This document shows positions 21,735-30,277 of a stretch of 64,000 nucleotides of DNA, in pieces (positions within the stretch are counted from its first letter, which is position 1; each line of letters begins with the position of its first letter). The position numbers were made by a program, and so were the translations under genes. This DNA comes from Chloroflexota bacterium. Its GTDB lineage: Bacteria > Chloroflexota > Limnocylindria > Limnocylindrales > CSP1-4. The DNA lies in the NCBI GenBank assembly GCA_015478725.1, contig JADMIG010000002.1, forward strand, positions 183,254 to 247,253, written 5' to 3'. Below the pieces are notes generated by a model, which did not search any database, was not told where the DNA came from, and saw only the letters and a list, made by a program, of their open reading frames with translations.

Positions 21735-22570
21735 GCGCTCAACCCGAGCGCCGCAGTGGCGGTCGGCGCCGCACCGCCGGTCGGTGCCACGGCACCGGTG
21801 CCCGGCCGATGGTCGGCCAGGCGGATCTCGTCGGCGAGGGCCCGGTAGGCGAGCGCGCCGGCCGAGTCCGGTCGATGGAACGCGATCGGGCGACCGTGGC
21901 TCGGCGCCTCCGAAAGGCGGACGCTCCGCGGCACGACGGTCCGGTAGACCGCTCCGCGGAGGTGCCGCCGGACCTCGTCACTCACGTCAGCCGAGAGATT
22001 CGTCCGGGCGTCGTACATCGTGAGGACCACGCCTTTGACGGCCAGGTCTGGATTGAGGTTGTCACGCACGAGGTTCACCGTGGCGATGAGCTGGGTGAGC
22101 CCGTCGAGCGCATAGAACTCGCACTGCATCGGGATGAGGACCGCGTCGGCGGCGGTGAGCGCATTGACGGTGAGCAGGCCGAGCGACGGTGGGCAATCGA
22201 TGAGCACGTAGTCGAACTGCGGCGCGACTGGCCCGATGAGCGCCGCGAGCCGCCGTTCGCGCTGCGGGAGCGGCGCCAGCTCCACCTCCGCGCCCGCGAG
22301 CTCGATCGTCGATCCGACGATCGAGAGCCGCGGCACCTCCGTGGACAGGATCAGGTCGCCGAGCGTGGCGGTTCCGATGAGCGCCTCGTAGATCGAACGC
22401 CGGAGCGTGCCCCGATCGAGGCCGAGCCCGCTCGTCGCGTTGCCCTGCGGGTCGAGATCGACGATGAGGACCCGGTCCCCGGCGAGGGCGAGGTACGTCC
22501 CAAGGTTGACGACGGTCGTCGTCTTCCCGACGCCCCCCTTCTGGTTGGCGCAGGCGATCGTCTGGCCCAC
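21731..22570 (-). CDS. parA: chromosome partitioning ATPase ParA/Soj
   Basis: The 279-aa product is a deviant Walker ATPase. The P-loop is NQKGGVGKTT (about 9-18), Walker A' is VDLDPQGNATSG, and Walker B is YVLIDCPPSLGLLT. It moves origin regions with ParB. It starts with GTG at 22570 and lacks a good ribosome site. It opens the run parA-parB-gyrB-thioesterase-AlkD-gyrA, every step of which overlaps or nearly touches. An inverted repeat covers its predicted -10 box. Confidence 0.96.
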
Positions 22571-22596
22571 TCAGGAACCACGGAGGAACGGGGTCA

Positions 22597-22617
22597 CGAT
22601 GGTGAATCTTACCATCG
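22597..22617. promoter_or_regulatory. inverted repeat over the parA promoter region
   Basis: A 7-bp inverted repeat CGATGGT/ACCATCG with a 7-base spacer encloses TAAGAT on the minus strand (22611-22606), a fair -10 box 35 bases before the parA GTG. Such a site could be an operator for ParA, ParB or another regulator of the operon. Confidence 0.4.
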
Positions 22618-22767
22618 GGACCCGCTTTCTCTTCGGCCGACCGACGGCCGAGAGCGGCCGGTCGGGGGATTCGGGACGCGATCCATCGAGCCATCGTCGG
22701 ACCACTCTGCCAGGCACCCCTGCACGCCTACGTAGCTGCGACGTGTCGGCGATCGCGTCAGGCTGCG

Positions 22768-22783
22768 TGTTGCACGTGCAACA
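22768..22783. promoter_or_regulatory. parS: parS centromere site
   Basis: TGTTGCACGTGCAACA is a perfect 16-bp palindrome and matches the parS consensus except for one symmetrical change on each arm. It lies about 200 bases upstream of parA, where parS usually is, and about 50 bases from the end of the insertion sequence. Confidence 0.82.
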
Positions 22784-22864
22784 TCGCCTCGGCGGTCGAC
22801 ACGCGGCGAGGCGACCGACCCGGACACCCGGACGGGTGTGCGACAGATTTGTAGGTGCTGACGG

Positions 22865-24103
22865 TCAGGCCGCGGTCGTCTGGTTGTGGATGCGCCCCCA
22901 GACTTCCTCCCAGCGGCCGCTCGCCTCCTGGCAGCGCAGGCTGACGATGCCGGCCGCGCCGCGCACGCTCCAGCGCATGCCGGAGAGCTTCAGCCGCTGG
23001 CCGATGACGGCCTTGCAGCCGGCCTCGACCGCGCCGGACCCGGCGAAGTGGCCGAGTGCCCGGAAGTGCGCGTAGCGCATCCGCTCGGCGTTGGTCTCGA
23101 AGTAGCCGAGTGCCTTCTCGACCTCGCGGGTCTGCGCGTCGGGGAGGGAGAGGTTCCTGGTGGTGGCGAGCAGCGCCGGAACGTCACCGCGGTCGAGGTC
23201 GGCCAGCCGCTCGGCGAGCCAGCCCGGAGCGTCGTCGCCGAGGGTGGGCGCGACCAGCGCGCCCAGCGCGTGGACGTGCTCGCGGGCGTGGTAGAGGTCG
23301 ACGATCTGGGTCGCGCCCGGGAAGTGCAGGTCGGCGAGACGCCAGATCCAGGGCGCCCCGTCGCCGAGCACGACGAGTTGCTTCGCCGTCTCCGAGCCGC
23401 GCCGGCGCGCCTCGGCGTAGACGAGGGCACCGAAGTGCTCGACGGGCTCCAGGGTGGCGAGGTAGCTCGAGGAGCCCGGGTCGCGGATCGGCTGGCCGGC
23501 CTCGTCCAGGCCGGCCTGGGTGAACAGCACCCCGAGTTTCGCCTCGCGGGTGCGGGCCCGCCCGTCGGGGTACTTGCCGGCCCGCCCCGCGGTGTCGGCG
23601 GGCACGGTGGGGACGCCGGTGCCGTCGATCGCCAGGTAGAGCTTGGCCACCGGGGGGGCCGGAGCGAACGGGACCAGCCGACCGGCGAGCACCGCGGCCG
23701 CCTCCCGGTCAGCAATCGTGACGAGGACCTGTCCGTCGGCCTCCGCGCTGCGCTCCACCCGTTTCGTGGTCAGCTCGACCCCAGCCAACTCGGCCAACAG
23801 CTCGCTGGCCTGGGCGAACGGCGCCGCCGCACCCACCCGGGCCACCATCCTGGCCAGCCCCGGGGACAGCGAGGCCCCGGTGACGCCGAGCTCGGTGTCC
23901 CTCGGCACCACCCCGTGGCCGCACGCGGTGCAGTGGTAGTAGGCGCGCCGCAGCTCGACCGGCCCGAGCACCGTGTCGAGGGCCTTGGTCCGATAGGCGA
24001 CGAACGTGGCCTGATGGCCCGACCCGCAGTCGATGCGCGTCCCGCGGTGGCCGGTATCGAGGGCCAGCAGCTGCTCGAGCAGCGAGCCGCCGAGCCTGGT
24101 CAT
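22865..24103 (-). CDS. ISKra4 family transposase
   Basis: The 412-aa product has the family's features: an N-terminal zinc-finger-like YYHCTACGHGVVPRD, the YLAIDGTGVP strand with the first catalytic Asp, the LVVLGDGAPWIW strand, and VDLYHAREHVHALG with the second Asp. In-frame coding continues upstream of ATG 24103 to the amber codon at 24193-24191 (HRLAALAASSLAAGDAEGLA and onward), and a GLGADFAAEV start typical of the family lies in another frame. The 5' end is therefore probably frameshifted, and activity is doubtful. Confidence 0.85.
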   Translation of the reverse strand: MTRLGGSLLEQLLALDTGHRGTRIDCGSGHQATFVAYRTKALDTVLGPVELRRAYYHCTACGHGVVPRDTELGVTGASLSPGLARMVARVGAAAPFAQASELLAELAGVELTTKRVERSAEADGQVLVTIADREAAAVLAGRLVPFAPAPPVAKLYLAIDGTGVPTVPADTAGRAGKYPDGRARTREAKLGVLFTQAGLDEAGQPIRDPGSSSYLATLEPVEHFGALVYAEARRRGSETAKQLVVLGDGAPWIWRLADLHFPGATQIVDLYHAREHVHALGALVAPTLGDDAPGWLAERLADLDRGDVPALLATTRNLSLPDAQTREVEKALGYFETNAERMRYAHFRALGHFAGSGAVEAGCKAVIGQRLKLSGMRWSVRGAAGIVSLRCQEASGRWEEVWGRIHNQTTAA

Positions 24104-24190
24104 CGCGGTCCGGATCGCCAGCTCCAGCGCGGCCAGGCCCTCGGCGTCGCCGGCGGCGAGCGAGCTTGCGGCCAGGGCGGCCAGCCGGTG

Positions 24191-24703
24191 CTACCTCGGC
24201 GGCGAAGTCCGCCCCGAGGCCCGCGTAGAGCCCCCTTTTTCGGGCCCCATCGCGCCGTTCCTCGCCGGCTCGCCCGCGGCCAGCGGGGAGATCGGCCGGG
24301 CATCGCAGATCGCCTCGTTGACCGCCACGATCTGGTGGCTGAGCGCGACGAACTCCTGGTAGTGAGCCAGCTCCCGGCGCACCTTGTCCACCTCCGGGCC
24401 CGCCGAGAGCTGACGCCCCTTCGTCGGGCCACCGGCCACCGAACGGGTCCACAGGTGCCGTGGCCCGTGGCCGGGATGCGCAGGCGCCGCGCAGGCGCAG
24501 TTCGGCTTGCCGCAGCGGCGGTAGTTCTCGGTGAGCGAACCGCGCCGGAAGTCGCCGACGTCGGCGAGCTCGGCGTGGAGCCGGGCCCGCTGCTGCTCGA
24601 GGTCTGGGAGCGAGCGCTGTGCCACGGTGCGGTCTCCTGTCCGGGGTCTGGTTGCGGCATCAACAACCAGACTACCACAGACTACGCTCGCCTCTCGAGA
24701 CAC
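24191..24703 (-). CDS. DUF6788-like accessory protein of the insertion sequence
   Basis: This frame encodes the short zinc-ribbon-like protein that often accompanies ISKra4 transposases: FRRGSLTENYRRCGKPNCAC, GPRHLWTRSV, KVRRELAHYQEFVALSHQIVAVNEAICDARP. The likely start is the region of SLPDLEQQ (about 24628); the frame runs upstream to 24703 but the first 24 residues overlap the terminal repeat. It ends at a TAG that is in the same frame as the transposase, so a single amber codon separates the two. Confidence 0.65.
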   Translation of the reverse strand: MSREASVVCGSLVVDAATRPRTGDRTVAQRSLPDLEQQRARLHAELADVGDFRRGSLTENYRRCGKPNCACAAPAHPGHGPRHLWTRSVAGGPTKGRQLSAGPEVDKVRRELAHYQEFVALSHQIVAVNEAICDARPISPLAAGEPARNGAMGPEKGGSTRASGRTSPPR

Positions 24704-24731
24704 CTACGTTTTCGTCGCACACCCGACCCGG

Positions 24732-24766
24732 ACTTGACAGGCCGTCCACAACTTGACAGGCCGTCC
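24732..24766. repeat. 16-bp direct repeat with TTGACA
   Basis: ACTTGACAGGCCGTCC occurs at 24732-24747 and 24751-24766, a 19-base period, starting 7 bases past the insertion sequence. Both copies contain TTGACA, but neither is at the right distance from the TATACT at 24791, so they may be operator sites or a local duplication made by the insertion. Confidence 0.75.
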
Positions 24767-24767
24767 G

Positions 24768-24796
24768 TTGCCTCCACCGGAGGCCCGACCTATACT
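24768..24796 (+). promoter_or_regulatory. promoter of mreD-mrdA-rodA
   Basis: TTGCCT (24768-24773), a 17-base spacer and TATACT (24791-24796) followed by CCGCC precede mreD by 84 bases. TATACTCCGCC also occurs before atpI (43010) and TACACTCCGCC before rplU (34293). Confidence 0.55.
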
Positions 24797-24879
24797 CCGC
24801 CCGACGTCGTCGCCACCGTCGTCGCGGTCGACCGGACCCACTGACGCGCGACCCTGGCCAATGCCGAGGATCGACCGTC

Positions 24880-25380
24880 ATGAGCCTGACTCTCGCTGCG
24901 GTCGGCGCTGTGGTGGCCGCGCTCTTCGACACGAGCATCGCACCATACCTCCGGATCGGGGGAGCACAACCCGATCTCGTCCTCGTCTTCGCGGTGATCT
25001 GGACGATCGTCGTGGGGTTCGAGGGCGGCCTCACCTGGGCCTTCGTCGGAGGGCTCCTCATCGACCTTCTCGCGCCCCGGCCGCTCGGTTCGACGGCCTT
25101 CGCGCTCCTCCTGACGGTGGGGGCCGTCGCCCTCGGCGGGCGAGTCGTCACCCGAGGCCGCTATGTTCGGCCGGTCATCGCCGTCCTGTTCGGCAGTCTG
25201 ATGTACACGTCGCTCTATCTCCTCATCACCCGAGCGCTCCGGGGACCGGTCCCCCTCGGCGAAGGTCTGGCCGCGATGGTTCCGACCGCGCTGTTCGACG
25301 CGGCCATCGGAGCGATCGTGGGACCGCTCGTCGTCCGGCTCCACGCTCGGCAGGCCGAGCGTGATCGGGTGGACTGGTGA
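24880..25380 (+). CDS. mreD: rod shape-determining protein MreD
   Basis: MreD is a small membrane protein of the elongasome (166 aa). Five hydrophobic segments, the QPDLVLVFAVIW pattern in TM2 and the short basic C-terminal tail fit the family. Its stop overlaps the GTG of mrdA. The usual neighbours mreB and mreC are absent here: mreB is at 51631 and mreC is not in the window. Confidence 0.85.
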   Translation: MSLTLAAVGAVVAALFDTSIAPYLRIGGAQPDLVLVFAVIWTIVVGFEGGLTWAFVGGLLIDLLAPRPLGSTAFALLLTVGAVALGGRVVTRGRYVRPVIAVLFGSLMYTSLYLLITRALRGPVPLGEGLAAMVPTALFDAAIGAIVGPLVVRLHARQAERDRVDW

Positions 25381-27266
25381 ACTCGGTGACCGGCGAAAGC
25401 CCCGCCGCCGACCGTCGGATCCTGCGATTCGTCGCCTTCGGGGTGGTCGTCGTCCTCGCGGTCTCGGGCCTGACGAGTCGCCTGTTCTTCCTCCAGGTGA
25501 CGAACGTCGCTGTGGGCGTCCGCCAGGCGACCGCGAACACGACGGTCCAGGTCGCGATCCCCTCGACGCGCGGCCTCATCTACGACCGCCTCGGGCGACC
25601 GCTCGTCGTGAACGACCCGAGCTACGCGGTGAAGATCCGGCCGGCCGATCTCCCGAACACGGAACGCGACCGCGTCGTCGCGCAGCTCGCGACGCTGCTC
25701 AAGATGAACGTCGGGGACATCAACGCGGCGATCGACGGCAGCCCTGGCTCGCGCTACGACCTGGTCCGGATCGCCCAGGCTGTACCGAAGGCGACCGCGG
25801 ATCTCATCTCGGAGGAGGGATCGAGCCTCCCCGGGGTCGTGGTCGCCGTGGAAACGCAGCGCCGCTATCTCGACGGACCGCTCCTCTCCCAGATCCTCGG
25901 CTACACCGCACCGATCGACGCGCAGGAGCTGAGCGCGCTCCAGGGCCAGGGCTACCTGTCGGACGATCTCATCGGCAAGACGGGCGTCGAGGCCGTCTAC
26001 GAGCAGCAGCTCCGCGGGACCTACGGCACGCAGACCGTGCAGCGGGATGCGTCGGGTCGACTGCTCCAGGTCCTCGAGACGAATCAGCAGGCCGTGCCGG
26101 GCGATTCCCTCCGGCTCACGATCGACGTGAGGGAGCAGGAACTCGCCCAGAAGGCGGTCGACTGGGCGCTCAAGACGGCGAACCTCAAGAGCGCGGTGAT
26201 GATCGTCGAGAACCCGCAGACCGGCGAGATCCTCGCGATGGTGAGTGAGCCGACCTACGACAACAACGCCTTCGCGACCGGGATCAGCTCGAAGGCCTAC
26301 CAGGCGCTCCTCAACGCCCCGGACCAGCCGCTCCTCAACCACGCGATCGCCGAGCAGTTCCCGCCAGGGTCGACGTACAAGCTCGTGACCGCGACCGGGG
26401 CCCTTGCGGACAGGAAGATCACGCCGACCGAGACGCTCCACACCGCCTCGTACATCATGATCGGCAACACGAAGTTCTGGGACTGGCATTCGGGTGGCTT
26501 CGGCGACATCAGCCTCCAGGACGGCTTCGCGTTCTCGAGCGACACGTTCTTCTACCAGGTGGCGATGCGCCTCGGCGTGACCCGTCTGGCCTACTGGGCG
26601 TCGCAGTACGGCTTTGGGCGGCCGAGCGGGATCGACCTGCCGGGCGAAGTGTCCGGGATCGTCCCGACCGAACAATGGAAGCAGGACACGTTCGGCCAGC
26701 CGATGCAGGAGGGCGAGCTGGCCCAGGCCGGCATCGGCCAGGGCTACGACACCGCTACACCGCTCCAGCTGCTCGATGCCTACTGCGCCCTCGCCAACGG
26801 CGGCACCCTGTACCAGCCCCAGGTCGTGCGCGAGATCCTCGGCCCGGACGGCTCCATCGTCCGGCCGTTCGCGCCGAAGGTGATCCGCAAGGTCCCGGCG
26901 CCGACCGCCGATCTCCAGATCATGCGGCTCGCCGCCCGCCAGGTCGTCGAGAGCCGCATGACGTACAACCTCGTCGATCTGCCGATCGTCGTCGCCGGCA
27001 AGACCGGCACCGCCGAGTTCGGGGTTCGGGACAGCAAGGGCCGCCTGCCGTTCCACGAGTGGTTCGTCGGCTTCGTCCCCGCGCACGGCGATGTGAGCAA
27101 GCCCGACTCGCAGCTGGCGGTCGTCGCCTTCGCCCAGGACGCGAACACGGTCGGCAACGTCGCGACGGAGATGGCCAAGTACTACCTGCAGCTCCACTAC
27201 AACCTCAAGGTCGATCTTCGCCTGCCGGCCCTCCTCGCGAAGGGCAACTTCTATGGCGGCAACTGA
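25377..27266 (+). CDS. mrdA: penicillin-binding protein 2, class B transpeptidase
   Basis: PBP2 crosslinks peptidoglycan during elongation, paired with RodA. The 629-aa protein has one N-terminal TM (about 17-40), a dimerisation domain beginning PSTRGLIYDRLGRPL, and the transpeptidase domain with S332 in PPGSTYK, the second motif SSD (387-389) and KTG (542-544). The start is a GTG that overlaps the mreD stop (GTGA). Confidence 0.96.
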   Translation: MNSVTGESPAADRRILRFVAFGVVVVLAVSGLTSRLFFLQVTNVAVGVRQATANTTVQVAIPSTRGLIYDRLGRPLVVNDPSYAVKIRPADLPNTERDRVVAQLATLLKMNVGDINAAIDGSPGSRYDLVRIAQAVPKATADLISEEGSSLPGVVVAVETQRRYLDGPLLSQILGYTAPIDAQELSALQGQGYLSDDLIGKTGVEAVYEQQLRGTYGTQTVQRDASGRLLQVLETNQQAVPGDSLRLTIDVREQELAQKAVDWALKTANLKSAVMIVENPQTGEILAMVSEPTYDNNAFATGISSKAYQALLNAPDQPLLNHAIAEQFPPGSTYKLVTATGALADRKITPTETLHTASYIMIGNTKFWDWHSGGFGDISLQDGFAFSSDTFFYQVAMRLGVTRLAYWASQYGFGRPSGIDLPGEVSGIVPTEQWKQDTFGQPMQEGELAQAGIGQGYDTATPLQLLDAYCALANGGTLYQPQVVREILGPDGSIVRPFAPKVIRKVPAPTADLQIMRLAARQVVESRMTYNLVDLPIVVAGKTGTAEFGVRDSKGRLPFHEWFVGFVPAHGDVSKPDSQLAVVAFAQDANTVGNVATEMAKYYLQLHYNLKVDLRLPALLAKGNFYGGN

Positions 27267-27287
27267 CATGCGTCACGGCGGCGGCTG

Positions 27288-28445
27288 ATGGGCGTCCTCC
27301 GGGTCGAACCCGCTCGCGCCCAGCAATGGGCCGCTCGTTCCATCGGCGCTGTCTGGCGGGCCTACGACCTCCAGCTCACGATCTACGCCCTGCTCCTCGC
27401 CGGTTTCGGACTGGCGATGGCGTACAGCAACAGCGTGGAGAGCGGCGTCGCCGTCCTCGCCCCGGGTTCGACCTTCGTTCGGGGACTCATGTGGGCCGGG
27501 CTCGCGATCGTCGTCTTCACCCTCGCGACCGCGTTCGACTACACGTGGTTCCGGACATTCGCCTGGCCGCTCTACTTCGTGAACCTCGGGATCCTCGTCC
27601 TCTCGCTCGCGATCGGCGACGGACTCGGCGGCGCCGCCCGCTGGGTTTCGATCGGGCCGTTCCAGGTCCAGTTCAGTGAGATCGCGAAGATCCTCATGAT
27701 CATCGTCCTCGCCAACTACCTCGCTCGCCGGCAGGGCTCGCTCGATCGCCCCTGGCCGATCCTCGGAGCGTGTCTCCTCGTCGGCCCGCCGATGATCCTC
27801 GTCTCCCTGCAGCCGGATCTCGGGACCTCACTCGTCTTCGGGGCGATCCTCATCGGGATGCTGTTCCTCTCGGGGGCGAGTCTCCGCTGGCTCGGCGCGC
27901 TCGTGGCCGTGATCCTCGCGGCGATCCCGATCGCCTGGACGTACGTCCTCCGCGACTACCAGAAGCAGCGGCTCATCAGCTTCCTCGACCCCGCCGCCGA
28001 CCCCCAGGGTTCGGGCTTCCAGCTCCTCCAGGCGCAAACGGCGGTGAGCTCGGGAGGGCCGTTCGGCAAGGGCCTCACGAACGGGACCGCGGACGGCAGC
28101 TTCCTTCCGGTCCAGACGACCGATTTCGTCTTTGCCAAGCTCGGTCAGGAGCTCGGATTCATCGGCGCCCTCGTCGTCTTCCTCCTCTTCTGCGCGCTCA
28201 TCTGGCGAGTCCTCGTCGCCGGCTGGCGCTCCCGCGATCCGTTCGGGCTGCTCGTGGCGGCCGGGGTCGGGTCGATGATCTTCTTCCAGTTCGTCGTCAA
28301 CGTCGGGATGGTCATCGGGCTCATGCCGATCACCGGTATCCCCCTGCCGTTCGTCACCCATGGCGGCGCTTCGCTCATCAGCCTGGCCTTCGGGCTCGGC
28401 ATCCTCCAGAGCGTGAACATCCGCCAGATGCGCGCGGAGTGGTGA
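27288..28445 (+). CDS. rodA: rod shape-determining glycosyltransferase RodA
   Basis: RodA is the SEDS-family polymerase that strings lipid II into glycan chains. The 385-aa product has about ten membrane segments, GGAARWVSIGPFQVQFSEIAK near the middle, the QPDLGTSLVF motif with the catalytic Asp, and the GIPLPFVTHGGASLISLAFGLGI tail. It lies 21 bases after mrdA. Confidence 0.96.
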   Translation: MGVLRVEPARAQQWAARSIGAVWRAYDLQLTIYALLLAGFGLAMAYSNSVESGVAVLAPGSTFVRGLMWAGLAIVVFTLATAFDYTWFRTFAWPLYFVNLGILVLSLAIGDGLGGAARWVSIGPFQVQFSEIAKILMIIVLANYLARRQGSLDRPWPILGACLLVGPPMILVSLQPDLGTSLVFGAILIGMLFLSGASLRWLGALVAVILAAIPIAWTYVLRDYQKQRLISFLDPAADPQGSGFQLLQAQTAVSSGGPFGKGLTNGTADGSFLPVQTTDFVFAKLGQELGFIGALVVFLLFCALIWRVLVAGWRSRDPFGLLVAAGVGSMIFFQFVVNVGMVIGLMPITGIPLPFVTHGGASLISLAFGLGILQSVNIRQMRAEW

Positions 28446-28458
28446 CAGGCTGATCCGG

Positions 28459-28474
28459 GACCGTGGGCCCGGTC
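28459..28474. terminator. hairpin between convergent rodA and the antiporter gene
   Basis: GACCG, a 6-base loop and CGGTC form a short GC-rich stem in the 81-base gap between two convergent genes, so it could serve both. There is no T-run. Confidence 0.35.
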
Positions 28475-28526
28475 GTCGGGCCACTCGTCCAGGCGTATCG
28501 CACGCCCCCCATCCTGACTCCGTCGG

Positions 28527-29756
28527 TCAGACCACCTCCGCAGCCCGCCCGCCGTCCCTGATCCCGAGCCGACGGAGGACGAGGTCGCTCGTCGTACCCT
28601 GGACGAGGAGGGTGAAGAGGGTCACGCCGAAGACGATGCCCTGGAGGTGAATCCGCTCCGCCAGGTCCGCCGGCAGCGACAGGGCGAGGGCGACCGCGAT
28701 GGCGCCGCGCAGGCCGGACCAGAAGAGGACGTGCAGCCAGCCGATCGGCATCGGGGGCCCGTGCCGCGCGCGGTGGACGAGGCGGTCCGCGCCGCCGAGG
28801 AGCCCGTACACGACGACCGCGCGGGCGAGCAGGATCCCGACGACGCCGAGGGCGATGGCGGGCGCGTCCGTCGCGAGCTGGCCGACGGTGATGGCGAGTC
28901 CGATGAGGAGGAACACGAGGGCGGTGAGGAGGAAGGCGGCGAACTCCCACGTCGCGTCGAGCGCGTCGAACGTCCGGCCCGCGATCCCGATCCGCCGACC
29001 GTACGTTCCGAGGACGATCCCGGCGACGACCGTGGCGATGATGCCCGACTGTTGGAGCCGATCGGCGAGCAGGTACGTCCCGTAGGCGAGGACGACCGAG
29101 ATCGCCAGCTCGACGAGGTGATCGTCGGCGAACGCGATGATCCGGGTGGCGACGACGCCGAGGAGCACCCCGATCGCGGCGCTGACCACGACGATGGACG
29201 TGAACGAGACGACGGCATCGACCGGCGATGTCGGCGTCCTGAGCGCGGCGACCGCGAGACCGAACACGACGATCGCGGTCCCGTCATTGAAGAGGCTCTC
29301 GGCCTCGACGAGCGTTGAGAGGCGTCGGGGCGCATGGAGCGCCCGGAAGGTGGCAACCACGGCCACCGGATCCGTCGCCGACGTGATCGCGCCGACGATG
29401 AAGGCGAGGCCGAACGGGAGCCCCGTGAGCGAGAGCAGGAGGGCGACGGTGACCGCCGAGATGAGGACGCCGGGCACGGCGAGGACCACGACGCCGAGCG
29501 ACGTCCGGCGCAGTTCCTCGATGTCGAGCCGGTAGGCCGCCTCGAACACGAGCCCCGGGACGAGAACGACGAGGACGAGCTGGGGTGTGATCGAGATACG
29601 CAGTCCGGGCCCGATGGCGGCGATGCACAGACCGAGGACGACGAGCGCCACGCTGTACGGCAGGCCGAGGCGGCGGGCGACGAGCGCGACGATCGAGGCC
29701 GCGGCGACGAGCCCGACGAACAGCTCGACGATCCGGAGGGTGGCGTCGTCCGTCAT
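28527..29756 (-). CDS. Na+(or K+)/H+ antiporter, CPA1 (NhaP-type)
   Basis: The 409-aa membrane protein has about 12 hydrophobic segments and the two CPA1 signatures: TSATDPVAVVATFR (ion-binding Asp) and ESLFNDGTAIVVF. It exchanges protons for Na+ or K+ at the cell membrane. I use ATG 29756, which overlaps the J-protein stop by 4 bases; the longer frame adds 42 low-complexity residues. The cytoplasmic C-terminal domain of larger CPA1 proteins is absent. Confidence 0.88.
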   Translation of the reverse strand: MTDDATLRIVELFVGLVAAASIVALVARRLGLPYSVALVVLGLCIAAIGPGLRISITPQLVLVVLVPGLVFEAAYRLDIEELRRTSLGVVVLAVPGVLISAVTVALLLSLTGLPFGLAFIVGAITSATDPVAVVATFRALHAPRRLSTLVEAESLFNDGTAIVVFGLAVAALRTPTSPVDAVVSFTSIVVVSAAIGVLLGVVATRIIAFADDHLVELAISVVLAYGTYLLADRLQQSGIIATVVAGIVLGTYGRRIGIAGRTFDALDATWEFAAFLLTALVFLLIGLAITVGQLATDAPAIALGVVGILLARAVVVYGLLGGADRLVHRARHGPPMPIGWLHVLFWSGLRGAIAVALALSLPADLAERIHLQGIVFGVTLFTLLVQGTTSDLVLRRLGIRDGGRAAEVV

Positions 29757-30277
29757 CGACGCCGGAACAGGCCGCGGCGCTGTGCCGCTTCGGCCGCGGC
29801 GGTTCGTCGTCGGCCGGTGCGACGGAGGATCGCGTCGATCTCCTCCCGATACGGCCTCCCGATCGGCGTCCGGTCCAGCCACTCGACGTATTCGAGGTCG
29901 GCGCGGCCGATCTCCCCGAGGGACCAGCCGGCATAGCGCCCGAAGTTGAGGACGCTGCCCGACGCGTTGCCCGGCGGCGGGCCCACTGATCCGGCGCCGT
30001 CCGCGGTCCGCTCGCTCGCGCTGGCCGCTCCGCGATCCACCGCCGCCCGGATCCGGTCGTACTCCCGTCTGCGCTCAGGATCGCCGACGATCTCCCACGC
30101 GCGATTCAGCCGCGCCATCCGTGCCGCGGCGTCCGGCCCCACCGCGACGTCCGGATGCCACTTTCGCGCCAGACGCCGGTAGGCCGCCTGGATGACCTCC
30201 GGGTCCGCCTCCGGATCCACCTGGAGGGCTTTGTAGGGATCGAGTGGTTGGCCCGCCTCGGCTTCCCGGTTGGTCAT
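29753..30277 (-). CDS. J-domain (DnaJ-like) protein
   Basis: The 174-aa product has an N-terminal J-domain (about 13-75: DPYKALQVDPEADPEVIQAA, with HPD in RKWHPDVAVG) that would stimulate an Hsp70 ATPase. The C-terminal part (LNFGRYAGWSLGEIGRADLE) resembles a short domain found after J-domains in related GC-rich bacteria. It lacks the zinc finger and substrate domains of true DnaJ, so it is a specialised partner. It overlaps both neighbours by 4 bases. Confidence 0.82.
   Translation of the reverse strand: MTNREAEAGQPLDPYKALQVDPEADPEVIQAAYRRLARKWHPDVAVGPDAAARMARLNRAWEIVGDPERRREYDRIRAAVDRGAASASERTADGAGSVGPPPGNASGSVLNFGRYAGWSLGEIGRADLEYVEWLDRTPIGRPYREEIDAILRRTGRRRTAAAEAAQRRGLFRRR

Larger units (their letters stand above)
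22834..24724. mobile_element. ISKra4-type insertion sequence
   Basis: The ends form an imperfect inverted repeat: GGGTGTGCGAC, six variable bases, GTAGGTG on the left (22834-22857) and its mirror on the right (24701-24724). Between them are a DUF6788-like gene and an ISKra4-family transposase on the minus strand. The 8-mer ACCCGGAC flanks the element at 22826-22833 and, one base out, at 24726-24733, and may be a target duplication. The element is inserted between parS and the mreD promoter. Confidence 0.88.

Noticed and set aside
22878-22890. A DnaA-box-like TTGTGGATG near the divergence zone
   Set aside because: It is a single site with two mismatches inside the transposase gene; no cluster was seen.
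24731-24760. TTGACA at 24734 or 24753 as the -35 box of the mreD promoter
   Set aside because: The distance to TATACT at 24791 is 32 bases or more; TTGCCT at 24768 has the correct 17-base spacing.
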